Shown piece after piece: positions 1 to 13,217 of a DNA stretch of 64,000 bases. The notes under the pieces were generated by a model. That model did no database searches. It was given only the letters and a program-made list of their open reading frames with translations, and was not told where the DNA came from. The translations under genes and the position numbers were made by a program. Each line of letters opens with the position of its first letter. Position 1 is the stretch's first letter. Source of the stretch: Eledone cirrhosa (Eukaryota > Mollusca > Cephalopoda > Octopoda > Eledonidae); assembly GCA_964016885.1 (NCBI GenBank), contig OZ024744.1, forward strand, positions 118,044,197-118,108,196, written 5' to 3'.

Positions 1-135
1 TATGATAAAGGCTGTTATTATTCAAACAGGAACTTCATGAGATGACAGGTTTGCATAATTAGTAGAGTGTTGTTCTAATGTAATTTCAGTATTAAGATCT
101 ATTACCAATACAACTGCCTCTCATTGTCTGCTAGA

Positions 136-364
136 TTAACCTTTTAGCATTTAAACCGGCTATATCCAGCCAGAATTCTATCACCTCTTTCTGTTCAAAC
201 TGGCTGTAACCGGTCACTCATACTGATGTTAAGGTATCGATCTCAAAATAAATTACATTAAAATCTCATAGATTCGATATTATGAGAGATATTTACGTGA
301 GGAAAAGTGTTTACCATGAAAATACAATAGTAAATATAGAGTAATGTAAATACTAAAGAGTTAA
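136..364 (+). mobile_element. TTAA-flanked MITE carrying one copy of the later array unit
   Basis: The 229-bp element is bounded by TTAA at 136-139 and 361-364. Its ends are imperfect inverted repeats (TTAACCTTTTAGCATTTA against TTAACTCTTTAGTATTTA read from the right). The TTAA target and CCTTT-type termini suggest a piggyBac-like non-autonomous element. The right half holds a single copy of the segment that forms the 60/72-bp arrays at 2244-5576 and 28383-31315. It is therefore the unamplified form of the same family. Confidence 0.72.
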
Positions 365-689
365 ATTACTGTACACCCTCAGGTAATATAATATACAGGT
401 TTATCAAGGTTGACTCTATTTCTGTCGTATCCCTAATGGAAGTGGCTGAATGGATACTATGTCTTGCTAAAAAGGTAACCTGTAACTATATATAATGGTA
501 GGGGAACACTACACACGTTTATCTTCTAACTGCCCCTGAAAAAATAAATTGTTCATAGCATCTTAAATTTACTAATTATCTATTTGGTGAGCTAGTTTCG
601 GCACCAAAATTTAAATTTCAGGGATATTTTTTTGTTGGAAATACAAATCCAAGAAATTTCTTATTCTATATTTTCTTTCTAAAGGTCAT
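365..689. other. Unassigned AT-rich sequence
   Basis: I see no open frame, splice-flanked exon or repeat here that I can name. Confidence 0.5.
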
Positions 690-985
690 CATCATCATCA
701 TCATCATCATCACCGTTTAACATCTATTTTCCATGGCAGCATGGGTTAGACAGGTTGTATACATCATGAGAGAAGTCTGGCCAAAATTGGCCACACTGTA
801 CCTTGCTCAGATGGAATGGTAAATTTGGCCAGGTTTTTTACAGCTGGATACCCTTCCTAACACCAACCACATTTACAGTGTAGAAGTGGATGGTACCATT
901 ATGAGAAGGGACAGACCGCATGGAACTCTTCTCACAGTGGAACCATAGATTGGGAGCCACTATGACGAGGGACAGGTCAAAGGTC
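690..985 (+). repeat. (CAT)n-headed cephalopod dispersed repeat (SINE-like)
   Basis: It begins with (CAT)n, then gtttaacatctattttccat and catgggttagac, and includes cttcctaacaccaaccac and a tail segment tttacagtgtagaag. The same core recurs at 21360-21650, 31395-31495, 42985 and nearby, 44740-44850 and 45295-45590. A (GATGAT)n tract follows at about 1035. This is a typical coleoid family; the tail is the seed of the 48-bp array type. Confidence 0.7.
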
Positions 986-1106
986 AGTGTAAAAATAAAT
1001 GCCACTTAGTATCGTCTGACACTAAGACCCTAATGATGATGATGATAATTAACATTTTTATTTCAAAACTATGTTTTTTTATTATTTGTTTATTGTATTT
1101 AAATAT

Positions 1107-1175
1107 TAACCCTTCATGACCATATTCCTAATGAAATACACTCTATTTTAATTAATTAATGAAGAGAAAGGGAAG
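1107..1175 (+). mobile_element. Truncated copy of the 23256-23475 MITE
   Basis: The stretch from ttaacccttcatgaccatat to the (TTAA)n-rich segment parallels the first 60 bases of the TTAA-bounded element at 23256. No right end is visible. Confidence 0.55.
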
Positions 1176-1216
1176 TGTTTGTAATGGTGGCATTAATGAT
1201 GGTCTTTAAGGCACAA

Positions 1217-1229
1217 GGCCAGCAATGTG

Positions 1230-1270
<41 letters not shown>
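1217..1270. repeat. (GA)n microsatellite
   Basis: Uninterrupted GA dinucleotides of about 50 bases, followed by a tRNA-type SINE. Confidence 0.95.
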
Positions 1271-1271
<1 letters not shown>

Positions 1272-1274
<3 letters not shown>

Positions 1275-1437
1275 GCGGAATAAGCCGATTATTTTCAACC
1301 CCAGTATTTCACTGGTACATTTTATCAAGGTTGAAAGGTTAAAAGGTAAAATTGGCCTCGGTGGGATTTGAACTCAGGAATGGAAATAGTTGGAACAAAG
1401 CATTTATTGGTGCAACGCTCCAACGATTTTGCCAATC
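1272..1437 (-). mobile_element. tRNA-derived SINE with A and B boxes
   Basis: Read on the minus strand, the head has an A-box-like TGGCAAAATCGTTGG near 1437-1420 and a B-box-like AGTTCAAATCC near 1375-1364. A body with ..gataaaatgtaccagtg..ctggggt.. follows. The body matches 23130-23230 and 20215-20280 in the same window. This is the well-known tRNA-derived SINE class of coleoids; RNA polymerase III promoter activity is inference. Confidence 0.75.
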
Positions 1438-1440
1438 CAT

Positions 1441-2222
1441 CCATGACCACCTTCTGTTTACCAATGCTTGTATTAATAATAAACAAATATTATTAACACT
1501 GATCATTGTTTAGTTTATTATTATTATTATTATTATTATTATTTACAAATGAGTTAATTTATAATGATCTCCTTCGTTAAAAAAAAGGGTTAGATTAATT
1601 AGGGGTAGGAAAAAAACAAACAAACAAACAAAACCCTTTAAGCAGATACTAACTTGAAAAGAAAAAATAGATCTTCAACTGTACATTATTACTTTTATAA
1701 ACACACACATATATATGTGTGCTTATTGTATTATATACTCTCCACACACACACACACACATAAATATGTGTTTATGTATTATATACAAACATACATACCT
1801 ATGTATATATATGTATGTTATATACATATATTTATATGTATTTATATTATATATATATATTATATATATATGTATATACATGTATATATATGTATTTATA
1901 TATAAATATATGTATATGTTTATATATGTTTGTATGGTATATATACATATATACAAAGTTAAAAAAAAGAAAAATGATTCGGGTTTTTCAAAGTTTTCCT
2001 TTTGGTACATGTATTGTGGAAATATAGGCTCATGTAGCAGTACAGGTGTGTTAATCGAAGAACAGGTACCACACTATGTACACCTGTCAGATTACATCAA
2101 ATGCAATTGGATTTCTTTATGATATCTGAAAAAAAAAAAAAAAAAAAAAATTCAAGATGAGGTAAGAAATTGTTTGAGTCAAATTAATATAGTAAGATAG
2201 AATAAAATTAAAAAGACGTCTG
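1441..2222. repeat. AT-rich stretch with ATT, TA/TG and poly(A) tracts
   Basis: It contains (ATT)n near 1517-1541, (AAAC)n near 1615-1632, a 260-base TA/TG/ATG-rich tract (1690-1950) and a poly(A) run near 2128-2150. The open frames over 1654-2120 are low-complexity Tyr/Ile/His translations of the microsatellite and are not genes. Confidence 0.8.
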
Positions 2223-5200
2223 TTAACCTTTCACATAGCATTTACTATATATATACTATTGTATTTTCACAGTAAAGATTTTACCTCACATAATATTTAC
2301 ATTACTCTATATATACTATTGTATTTTCACAGTAAAGACTTTACCTCACATAATATTTACATTACTCTATATATACTATTGTATTTTCACAGTAAAGACT
2401 TTACCTCACATAATATTTACATTACTCTATATATACTATTGTATTTTCACAGTAAAGACTTTACCTCACATAACATTTACATTACTCTATATATACTATT
2501 GTATTTTCACAGTAAAGACTTTACCTCACATAATATTTACATTACTATATATATACTATTGTATTTTCACAGTAAAGACTTTACCTCACATAATATTTAC
2601 ATTACTCTATATATACTATTGTATTTTCACAGTAAAGACTTTACCTCACATAACATTTACATTACTCTATATATACTACTGTATTTTCACAGTAAAGGCT
2701 TTACCTCACATAATATCTTACATAACATTTACATTACTCTATATATACTACTGTATTTTCACAGTAAAGGCTTTACCTCACATAATATCTCACATAACAT
2801 TTACATTACTCTATATATACTATTGTATTTTCACAGTAAAGGCTTAACCTCACATAATATCTTACATAACATTTACATTACTCTATATCTACTATTGTAT
2901 TTTCACAGTAAAGGCTTTACCTCACATAATATCTTACATAACATTTACATTACTCTATATATACTATTGTATTTTCACAGTAAAGGCTTTACCTCACATA
3001 ATATCTTACATAACATTCACATTACTCTATATATACTATTGTATTTTCACAGTAAAGGCTTTACCTCACATAATATCTTACATAACATTTACATTTCTCT
3101 ATATATACTATTGTATTTTAACAGTAAAGGTTTCACCTCACATAATATTTACATTACTCTATATATACTATTGTATTTTCACAGTAAAGTCTTTACCTCA
3201 CATAACATTTACATTACTCTATATATACTATTATATTTTCACAGTAAAGGTTTCACCTCACATAATATTTACATTACTGTGAAAATACAATAGTATATAT
3301 AGAGCAATGTAAGTGTTATGTGAGGTGAAACCTTTACTGTGAAAATACAATAGTATATATAGAGTAAAGGTTTCACCTCACATAACATTTACATTACTCT
3401 ATATATACTATTGTATTTTCACAGTAAAGACTTTACCTCACATAACATTTACATTACTCTATATATACTATTGTATTTTCACAGTAAAGACTTTACCTCA
3501 CATAATATCTCACGTAACATTTACATTACTCTATATATACTGTTGTATTTTCACAGTAAAAGCTTTACCTCACATAATATCTCACATAATATTTACATTA
3601 CTCTATATATACTGTTGTATTTTCACAGTAAAAGCTTTACCTCACATAATACCTCACATAACATTTACATTACTCTATATATACTATTTTATTTTCACAG
3701 TAAAGTCTTTACCTCACATAATATCTCACATAACATTTACATTACTCTATATATACTATTTTATTTTCACAGTAAAGTCTTTACCTCACATAATATCTCA
3801 CATAACATTTACATTACTCTATATATACTATTGTATTTTCACAGTAAAGACTTTACCTCACATAATATCTCACATAACATTTACATTACTCTATATATAC
3901 TATTGTATTTTCACAGTAAAGGCTTTACCTCACATAATATCTCACATAACATTTACATTACTCTATATATACTATTGTATTTTCACAGTAAAAGCTTTAC
4001 CTCACATAATATCTCACATAACATTTACATTACACTATATATACTATTGTATTTTCACAGTAAAGACTTTACCTCACATAATATCTCACATAACATTTAC
4101 ATTACACTATATGTACTATTGTATTTTCACAGTAAAGACTTTACCTCACATAACATTTACATTACTCTATATATACTATTGTATTTTCACAGTAAAGGCT
4201 TTACCTCACATAATATCTCACATAACATTTACATTACTCTATATATACTATTGTATTTTCACAGTAAAAGCTTTACCTCACATAATACCTCACATAACAT
4301 TTACATTACACTATATATACTATTGTATTTTCACAGTAAAGGCTTTACCTCACATAATATCTCATAACATTTACATTACTCTATATATACTATTGTATTT
4401 TCACAGTAAAGGCTTTACCTCACATAATATCTCACATAACATTTACATTACTCTATATATACTATTGTATTTTCACAGTAAAAGCTTTACCTCACATAAT
4501 ACCTCACATAACATTTACATTACACTATATATACTATTGTATTTTCACAGTAAAGGCTTTACCTCACATAATATCTCATAACATTTACATTACTCTATAT
4601 ATACTATTGTATTTTCACAGTAAAGGCTTTACCTCACATAATATCTCACATAACATTTACATTACTCTATATATACTATTGTATTTTCACAGTAAAAGCT
4701 TTACCTCACATAATACCTCACATAACATTTACATTACACTATATATACTATTGTATTTTCACAGTAAAGGCTTTACCTCACATAATATCTCATAACATTT
4801 ACATTACTCTATATATACTACTGTATTTTCACAGTAAAGGCTTTACCTCACACAATATCTCACATAACATTTACATTACTCTATATATACTGTTGTATTT
4901 TCACAGTAAAGGCTTTACCTCACACAATATCTCACATAACATTTACATTACTCTATATATACTATTGTATTTTCACAGTAAAGGCTTTACCTCACATAAT
5001 ATCTTACATAACATTTACATTACTTTATATATACTATTGTATTTTCACAGTAAAGGCTTTACCTCACATAATATCTCACATAACATTTACATTACTCTAT
5101 ATATACTGTTGTATTTTCACAGTAAAGGCTTTACCTCACATAATATCTCACATAACATTTACATTACTCTATATATACTATTGTATTTTCACAGTAAAGG

Positions 5201-5640
5201 CTTTACCTCACATAACAGCTCACATAACATTTACATTACTCTATATATACTATTGTATTTTCACAGTAAAGGCTTTACCTCACACAATATCTCACATAAC
5301 ATTTACATTACTCTATATATACTGTTGTATTTTCACAGTAAAGGCTTTACCTCACATAATATCTTACATAACATTTACATTTCTCTATATATACTATTGT
5401 ATTTTAACAGTAAAGGTTTCACCTCACATAATATTTACATTATTCTATATATACTATTGTATTTTCACAGTAAAGGCTTTACCTCACATAACAGCTCACA
5501 TAACATTTACATTACTCTATATATACTGTTGTATTTTCACAGTAAAGGCCTTACCTCACACGATATCAAATCTATGAGATTTTGACGTTATTTATTTTGA
5601 AAACAATACCTTAACATCAGTATGAGTGGTTGGTTATAGC
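2223..5640 (-). mobile_element. MITE with internally amplified minisatellite (60/72-bp units)
   Basis: The left end is TTAACCTTTCACATAGCATTTA at 2223. At 5577-5635 the unique part of the MITE (atctatgagattttgacgtt, then ccttaacatcagtatgagtg) follows, matching the reverse complement of 180-280. The terminus beyond about 5640 is lost. Between them lie roughly 49 units of 60 bp (20 codons) or 72 bp (24 codons), differing by an extra atctcacataac. The single-unit relative is at 136-364. Long frames reading [20 protein letters not shown] are artefacts of the unit length. Confidence 0.82.
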
Positions 5641-5661
5641 CCAGTTTTAACAAAGTGTTAA

Positions 5662-8600
5662 GGACTCTGGCAATCAACATATGGTTTTATGGTCAGTCCT
5701 ACTGTGTGATAACTTGGACAGTGTTTACTGTAGCTTCAGGTTGACTAATATCTTGTGGTCAGTCCTACTGTGTGGTACCTTGGACAGGTTGACCAATGTC
5801 TTGTGGTCAGTCCTACTGTGTGGTACCTTGGACAGTGTCTCCTGTAGCCTTAGGTTGACCAATGTCTTGTCAGTCATACTGTAGCCTTAGGTTGACCAAT
5901 GTCTTGTGGTCAGTACTACTGTGTGGTACCTTGCACAGTGTCTGCTGTAGCCTTAGGTTGACCAATGTCTTGTGGTCAGTCCTACTGTGTGGTACCTTGG
6001 ACAGTGTCTACTGTAGCCTTAGGTTGACCAATGTCTTGTGGTCAGTCCTACTGTGTGGTACCTTCGACAGTGTCCACTGTAGCTTTAGGTTGACCAATGT
6101 CTTGTAGTCAGTCCTACTGTCTGGAACCTTGGACATTCTCTACTTTAGCCTTAGGTTGACCAATGTCTTGTGGTCAGTCCCACTGTGTGGTACCTTGGAC
6201 AATGTCTACTGTAGCCTCAGGTTGACCAATGTCTTGTGGTCAGTCCTACTGTGTGGTACCTTGGAGAGTGTCCACTGTAGCCTCAGGTTGACCAATGTCT
6301 TGTGGTCAGACTACTGTGTGGTACCTTGGACAGTGTCTACTGTAGCCTTAGGTTGACCAATGTGTTGTGGTCAGTCCTACTGTGTGGTACCTTGGACAGT
6401 GTCTACTGTAGTCTTAGGTTGACCAATGTCTTGTGGTCAGTCCTACTGTACCAAGGACTGTCTACTGTAGTCTTAGGTTGACCAACGTCTTGTGGTCAAT
6501 CCTACTGTGTGGTACCTTAGGCAGTGTCTACTGTAACCTTAGGTTGACCAATGTCTTCTAGTCAGTCTACTGTACCTTGGACAGTGTCTACTCTAGCCTT
6601 AGGTTGACCAACGTCTTGTGGTCAATCCTACTGTGTGGTTGCTAGGACAGTGTCCAATGTAGCCTTAGGTTAACCAATGTCTTGTGGTCAGCCCTACTGC
6701 GTGGTACCTTCGACAGTCTACTGTAGCCTTAGGTGACCAATGTCTTGTGGTCAGACCTACTGTGTGGTATGTTAGACAGTGTCTACTGTAGCCTTAGGTT
6801 GACCAATGTCTTGTGGTCAGTCCTAATGTGTGGTACCTTGGACAGTCTCTACTGTAACCTTAGGTTGACCAATGTCTTGTGGTCAGTCCTACTGTGTGGT
6901 ATGTTAGACAGTGTCTACTGTAGCCTTAGGTTGACCAATGTCTTGTGGTCAGTCCTAATGTGTGGTACCTTGGACAGTCTCTACTGTAACCTTAGGTTGA
7001 CCAATGTCTTGTGGTCAGTCCTACTGTGTGGTATGTTAGACAGTGTCTACTGTAGCCTTAGGTTGACCAATGTCTTGTGGTCAGTCCTAATGTGTGGTAC
7101 CTTGGACAGTCTCTACTGTAACCTTAGGTTGACCAATGTCTTGTGGTCAGTCCTACTGTGTGGTATGTTAGACAGTGTCTACTGTAGCCTTAGGTTAACC
7201 AATGTCTTGTGGTCAGCCCTACTGCGTGGTACCTTCGACAGTCTACTGTAGCCTTAGGTGACCAATGTCTTGTGGTCAGTCCTACTGTGTGGTATGTTAG
7301 ACAGTGTCTACTGTAGCCTTAGGTTGACCAATGTGTTGTGGTCAGTCCTACTGCGTGGTACCTTCGACAGTCTACTGTAGCCTTAGGTGACCAATGTCTT
7401 GTGGTCAGTCCTACTGTGTGGTATGTTAGACAGTGTCTACTGTAGCCTTAGGTTGACCAATGTCTTGTGGTCAGTCCTAATGTGTGGTACCTTGGACAGT
7501 CTCTACTGTAACCTTAGGTTGACCAATGTCTTGTGGTCAGTCCTACTGTGTGGTATGTTAGACAGTGTCTACTGTAGCCTTAGGTTGACCAATGTCTTGT
7601 GGTCAGTCCTAATGTGTGGTACCTTGGACAGTCTCTACTGTAACCTTAGGTTGACCAATGTCTTGTGGTCAGTCCTACTGTGTGGTATGTTAGACAGTGT
7701 CTACTGTAGCCTTAGGTTGACCAATGTCTTGTGGTCAGTCCTACTGTGTGGTACCTTGGACAGTGTCTACTGTAGCCTTAGGTTGACCAATGTCTTGTGG
7801 TCAGTCCTAATGTGTTGTACCTTGGACAGTCTCTACTGTAACCTTAGGTTGACCAATGTCTTGTGGTCAGTCCTACTGTGTGGTATGTTAGACAGTGTCT
7901 ACTGTAGCCTTAGGTTAACCAATGTCTTGTGGTCAGCCCTACTGCGTGGTACCTTCGACAGTCTACTGTAGCCTTAGGTGACCAATGTCTTGTGGTCAGT
8001 CCTACTGTGTGGTATGTTAGACAGTGTCTACTGTAGCCTTAGGTTGACCAATGTGTTGTGGTCAGTCCTACTGTGTGGTACCTTCGATAGTCTCTACTGT
8101 AGCCTTAGTTTGACCGTCTTGTGGTCAGTCCTACTTTGTGGTACCTAGGAGAGTCTACTTTAGCATAAGGTTGACCAGTGCCCTGTGGTCAGTCCTACTG
8201 TGTGGTACCTTCGACAGTCTCTACTGTAGCCTTAGGTTGACCAATGTCTTGTGGTCAGTCCTACTGTGTGGTACCTTGGACAGTGTCTACTGTAGCCTTA
8301 GGTTGACCAATGTCTTGTGGTCAGTCCTACTGTGTGGTACCTTCGACAACTGTCTACTGTAGCCTTAGGTTGACCAATGTCTTGTGGTCAGTCCTACTGT
8401 GTGGTACCTTGGACAGTGTCTACTGTAGCCTTAGGTTGACCAACGTCTTGTGGTCAGTCCTACTGTGTGGTACCTTGGACAGTGTCTACTGTAGCCTTAG
8501 GTTGACCAATGCCTTGTGGTCAGTCCTACTGTGTGGTACCTTGGACAGTGTCTACTGTAACCTTAGGTTGACCAATGTCTTGTGGTCAGTCCTACTGTGT

Positions 8601-11600
8601 GGTATGTTAGACAGTTTCTACTGTAGCCTTAGGTTGACCAACGTCTTGTGGTCAATCCTACTGTGTGGTACCTTGGACAGTGTCTACTGTAGCCTTAGGT
8701 TGACCAATGTGTTGTGGTCAGTCCTGTGTGCTACCTTGGACAGTGTCTACTGTAGCCTCAGGTTGACCAATGTCTTGTGGTCAGTCCTACTGTGTGGTAT
8801 GTTAGACAGTGTCTACTGTAGCCTTAGGTTGACCAATGCCTTGTGGTCAGTCCTACTGTGTGGTATGTTAGACAGTGTCTACTGTAGCCTTAGGTTGACC
8901 AATGCCTTGTGGTCAGTCCTACTGTGTGGTATGTTAGACAGTGTCTACTGTAGCCTTAGGTTGACCAATGCCTTGTGGTCAGTCCTACTGTGTGGTACCT
9001 TGGACAGTGTCTACTGTAACCTTAGGTTGACCAATGTCTTGTGGTCAGTCCTACTGTGTGGTATGTTAGACAGTTTCTACTGTAGCCTTAGGTTGACCAA
9101 TGCCTTGTGGTCAATCCTACTGTGTGGTACCTTGGACAGTGTCTACTGTAGCCTTAGGTTGACCAATGTGTTGTGGTCAGTCCTGTGTGCTACCTTGGAC
9201 AGTGTCTACTGTAGCCTCAGGTTGACCAATGTCTTGTGGTCAGTCCTACTGTGTGGTATGTTAGACAGTGTCTACTGTAGCCTCAGGTTGACCAATGTCT
9301 TGTGGTCAGTCCTACTGTGTGGTACCTTGGACTGTTTACTGTAGTCTTAGGTTGACCAATGTCTTGTGGTCAGTCCTACTGTGTGGTACCTTGGACAGTG
9401 TCTACTGTAGCCTTAGGTTAACCAATGTCTTGTGGTCAGTCCTACTGTGTGGTACCTTGGACAGTGTCTACTGTAGCCTTAGGTTGACCAACGTCTTGTG
9501 GTCAGTCCTACTGTGTGGTACCTAGGAGAGTCTCTACTTTAGCATAAGGTTGACCAGTGCCCTGTGGTCAGTCCTACTGTGTGGTACCTTCGACAGTCTC
9601 TACTGTAGCATTAGGTTGACCAATGTATTGTGGTCAGTCCTACTGTGTGGTACCTTCGACAGTGTCTGCTCTAGCCTCAGGTTGACCAATGTCTTGTGGT
9701 CAGTCCTACTGTGTGGTACCTTGGACTGTCTACTGTAGCCTTAGGTTGACCAATGTCTTGTGGTCAGTCCTACTGTGTGGTATGTTAGACAGTGTCTACT
9801 GTAGCCTTAGGTTGACCAATGTCTTGTGGTCAGTCCTGTGTGGTACCTTGGACAGTATCTACTGTAGCCTTAGGTTGACCAATGTCTTGTGGTCAGTCCT
9901 GTGTGGTACCTTGGACAGTATCTACTGTAGCCTTAGGTTGACCAATGTCTTGTGGTCAGTCCTGTGTGGTACCTTGGACAGTATCTACTGTAGCCTTAGG
10001 TTGACCAATGTCTTGTGGTCAGTCCTGTGTGGTACCTTGGACAGTATCTACTGTAGCCTTAGGTTGACCAATGTCTTGTGGTCAGTCCTGTGTGGTACCT
10101 TGGACAGTATCTACTGTAGCCTTAGGTTGACCAATGTATTGTGGTCAGCCCTACTGTGTGGTACCTTTGATAGTCTCTACTGTAGCCTTAGGTTGACCAA
10201 TGTCTTGTGGTCAGATTACTGTGTGGTACCTTAGACAATGTCTACTGTAGCCTTCGGTTGACCAATGTCTTGTGGTCAGTCCTACTTTGCGGTACCTAGG
10301 ACAGTCTCTACTTTAGCATAAGGTTGACCAGTGTCCTGTGGTCAGTCCCACCATACCCTGGACAGTGTATACTGTAGTCTTAGGTTGACCAATGTCTTGT
10401 GGTCAGTCTGTGTGGTACCTTGGAGTCTACTGTAGTCTCAGGTTAAACAATGTCTTGCGGTCAGTCCTTCTGTACCTTGGACAGTGTCTACTGTAGCCTT
10501 AGGTTGACCAATGTCTTGTGGTCAGTCCTACTGTGTGGTACCTTGGACAGTGTAAACCCTAGTCTTACGTTGACCAATGTCATGTTAATCCTACTGTACC
10601 ATGGACAGTGTCTACTGTAACCTTAAGTAGACCAATGTCTTGTGGTCAATTGTACTGTACCTTGGACAGTGTATACTCTAGTCTTAGTTTGACCAATGTC
10701 TTGTGGTCAGTCCCACTGTGTGGTACCTTGGACAGTGTCTACTGTAGCCTTAGGTTAACCAATGTCTTGTGGTCAGACTACTGTGTGGTACCTTAGACAC
10801 TGTCTACTGTAGCCTTAGGTTGACCAACGTCTTGTGGTCAGTACTACTGTGTGGTACCTTAGGCAGTGTCTACTGTAGCCTTAGGTTGACCAATGTATTG
10901 TGGTCAGTCCTACTGTGTGGTATGTTGGACAGTGTCTACTCTAGCCTCAGGTTGACCAACGTCTTGTGGTCAATCCTACTGTGTGGTACCTTGGACAGTG
11001 TCCACTGTAGCCTTAGGTTGACCAATGTCTTGTGGTCAGTCCTACTGTGTGGTATGTTAGACTGTCTACTCTAGCGTCAGGTTGACCAACGTCTTGTGGT
11101 CAATCCTACTGTGTGGTATCTTGGACAGTGTCTACTGTAGCCTTAGGTTGACCAATGTCTTGTGGTCAGTCCTACTTTGTGGTACCTAGGACACTCAACC
11201 TTAGCATAAGGTTGACCAGTGTCCTGTGGTCAGTCCCACCATACCCTGGACAGTGTATACTGTAGTCTTAGGTTGACCAATGTCTTGTGGTCAGTCTGTG
11301 TGGTACCTTGGACAGTCTCTACTGTAGCCTTAGGTTGACCAATGTCTTGTGGCCAGTCCTGCTGTGTGGTATGTTAGACAGTGTCTACTGTAGCCTTAGG
11401 TTGACCAATGTCTTGTGGTCAGTCCTACTGTGTGGAACCTTGGACATTCTCTACTTTAGCCTTAGGTTGACCAATGTCATGTGGTCCGTCCTACTGTACC
11501 TAGGACAGTGTCTACTGTAGCCTTAGGTTGACCAATGTCTTGTGGTCAGTCCTACTGTGTGGTACCTAGGTCGTTGTCTACTATAGTCTTAGGTTGACCA

Positions 11601-13100
11601 ATGTCTTGTGGTCAGTCCTACTGTGTGGTACCTTGGACAGTGTAAACCCTAGTCTTACGTTGACCAATGTAATGTTAATCCTACTGTACCATGGACTGTC
11701 TACTGTAGCCTTAAGTAGTTCAATGTCTTGTGGTCAATTGTACTGTACCTTGGACAGTGTATACCCTAGTCTTAGGTTGACCAATGTATTGCGGTCAGTC
11801 CTACTGTGTGTACTGTAGCCTTAGGTTGACCAATGTCTTGTGGTCAGTCCTACTGAGTGGTACCTTGGACAATGTCTACTGTAGCCTATGGTTGACCAAT
11901 GTCTTGTGGTCAGACTACTGTGTGGTACCTTAGACACTGTCTACTGTAGCCTTAGGTTGACCAATGTCTTGTGGTCAGTCCTACTGTACCAAGGACAGTG
12001 TCTACTGTAGTCTTAGGTTGACCAATGTCTTGTGGTCAGTCCTACTGTACCAAGGACATTGTCTACTGTAGCCTTAGGTTGACCAACGTCTTGTGGTCAG
12101 TACTACTGTGTGGTACCTTAGGCAGTGTCTACTGTAACCTTAGGTTGACCAATGTCTTGTGGTCAGTCTACTGTACCTTGGACAGTCTCTACTCTAGCCT
12201 CAGGTTGACCAACGTCTTGTGGTCAATCCTACTGTGTGGTACCTAGGACAGTGTCCACTGTAGCCTTAGGTTAACCAATGTCTTGTGGTCAGCCCTACTG
12301 TGTGGTACCTTCGACAGTCTCTACTGTAGCCTTAGGTTGACCAATGTCTTGTGGTCAGCCCTACTGTGTGGTATGTTAGACAGTGTCTACTGTAGCCTTA
12401 GGTTGACCAATGTCTTGTGGTCAATCCTACTGTGTGGTACCTTCGACAGTCTCTACTGTAGCCTTAGGTTAACAAATGTCTTGTGGTCAGTCCTACTGTG
12501 TGGTACCTTGGACAGTGTCTACTGTAGTCTTAGGTTGACCAATGTCTTGTGGTCAGTCTGTGTGGTACCTTGGACAGTCTCTACTGTAGCCTCAGGTTGA
12601 CCAATGTCTTGAGGTCAGTCCTACTGTACCTAGGTCAGTATCTACTGTAGCCTTAGGTTGACCAATGTATTGTGGTCAGTCCTACTGTGTGGTTCCTTCG
12701 ACAGTCTCAACTGTAGCCTTAGGTTGACCAATGTCATGTGGTCAGACTACTGTGTCGTACCTTGGACAGTGTCTACTGTAGCCTTCGGTTGACCAATGTC
12801 TTGTGGTCAGTCCTACTGTGTGGTACCTAGGACAGTCTCTACTTTAGCATAAGGTTGACCAGTGTCCTGTGGTCAGTCCCACCATACCCTGGACAGTGTA
12901 TACTGTAGCCTTAGGTCGACCAATGTCTTGTGGCCAGTCCCACTGTGTGGTACCTTGGACAATGTCTACTGTAGCCTTAGGTTGACCAATGTCTTCTGGT
13001 CAGATTACTGTGTGATACCTTAGACAGTGTCTGCTGTAGCCTAAGGTTGACCAATGTCTTGTGGTCAGTCCTACTTCTACCTTGGACAGTGTCTACAGTT
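5662..13100 (+). repeat. 66-bp minisatellite array derived from a SINE head
   Basis: About 110 units of ttaggttgaccaatgtcttg, tggtcagtcctactgtgtgg and taccttggacagtgtctact, then gtagcc. From memory, the common coleoid tRNA-derived SINE has the same order after its B box: cagtcccactgcgtggcacc, then ttgggcaagtgtcttctact, atagcc and gaccaa..ccttgt. The left edge at 5662-5690 (aatcaacatatgg..tggtcagtcc) matches the bases that precede this segment in that SINE (aaccaaccacatggttcc), so the array starts inside an element. Unit variants lose 3 bp (8701-10130) or are shortened. Confidence 0.8.
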
Positions 13101-13217
13101 GGCCAGTCACAAACTGCAGTAATCTGTTGTAATATTTAAGTGCCTATGCATATGCCCTGTGACTTACCAGTTTGACAAAAACTGAATTAGAAAACTACTT
13201 GTCTTGCTAGTTAAATA
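13101..13217. other. Spacer between the 66-bp and 80-bp arrays
   Basis: Unique AT-rich sequence in which I see no feature. Confidence 0.6.

Noticed and set aside
1654..2122. Tyr/Ile-rich short frames
   Set aside because: Translations of a TA/TG microsatellite.
2259..5585. Long frames with [20 protein letters not shown] repeats as a repetitive protein
   Set aside because: The frame follows from 60/72-bp units of a non-coding MITE segment; there is no start context, splice sites or composition of a real protein.
5681..12600. Frames with RLTNVLWSVLLCGTLDSVYCSL repeats as a membrane or Cys-rich protein
   Set aside because: They come from a 66-bp minisatellite matching a SINE head; single-base changes break it throughout.
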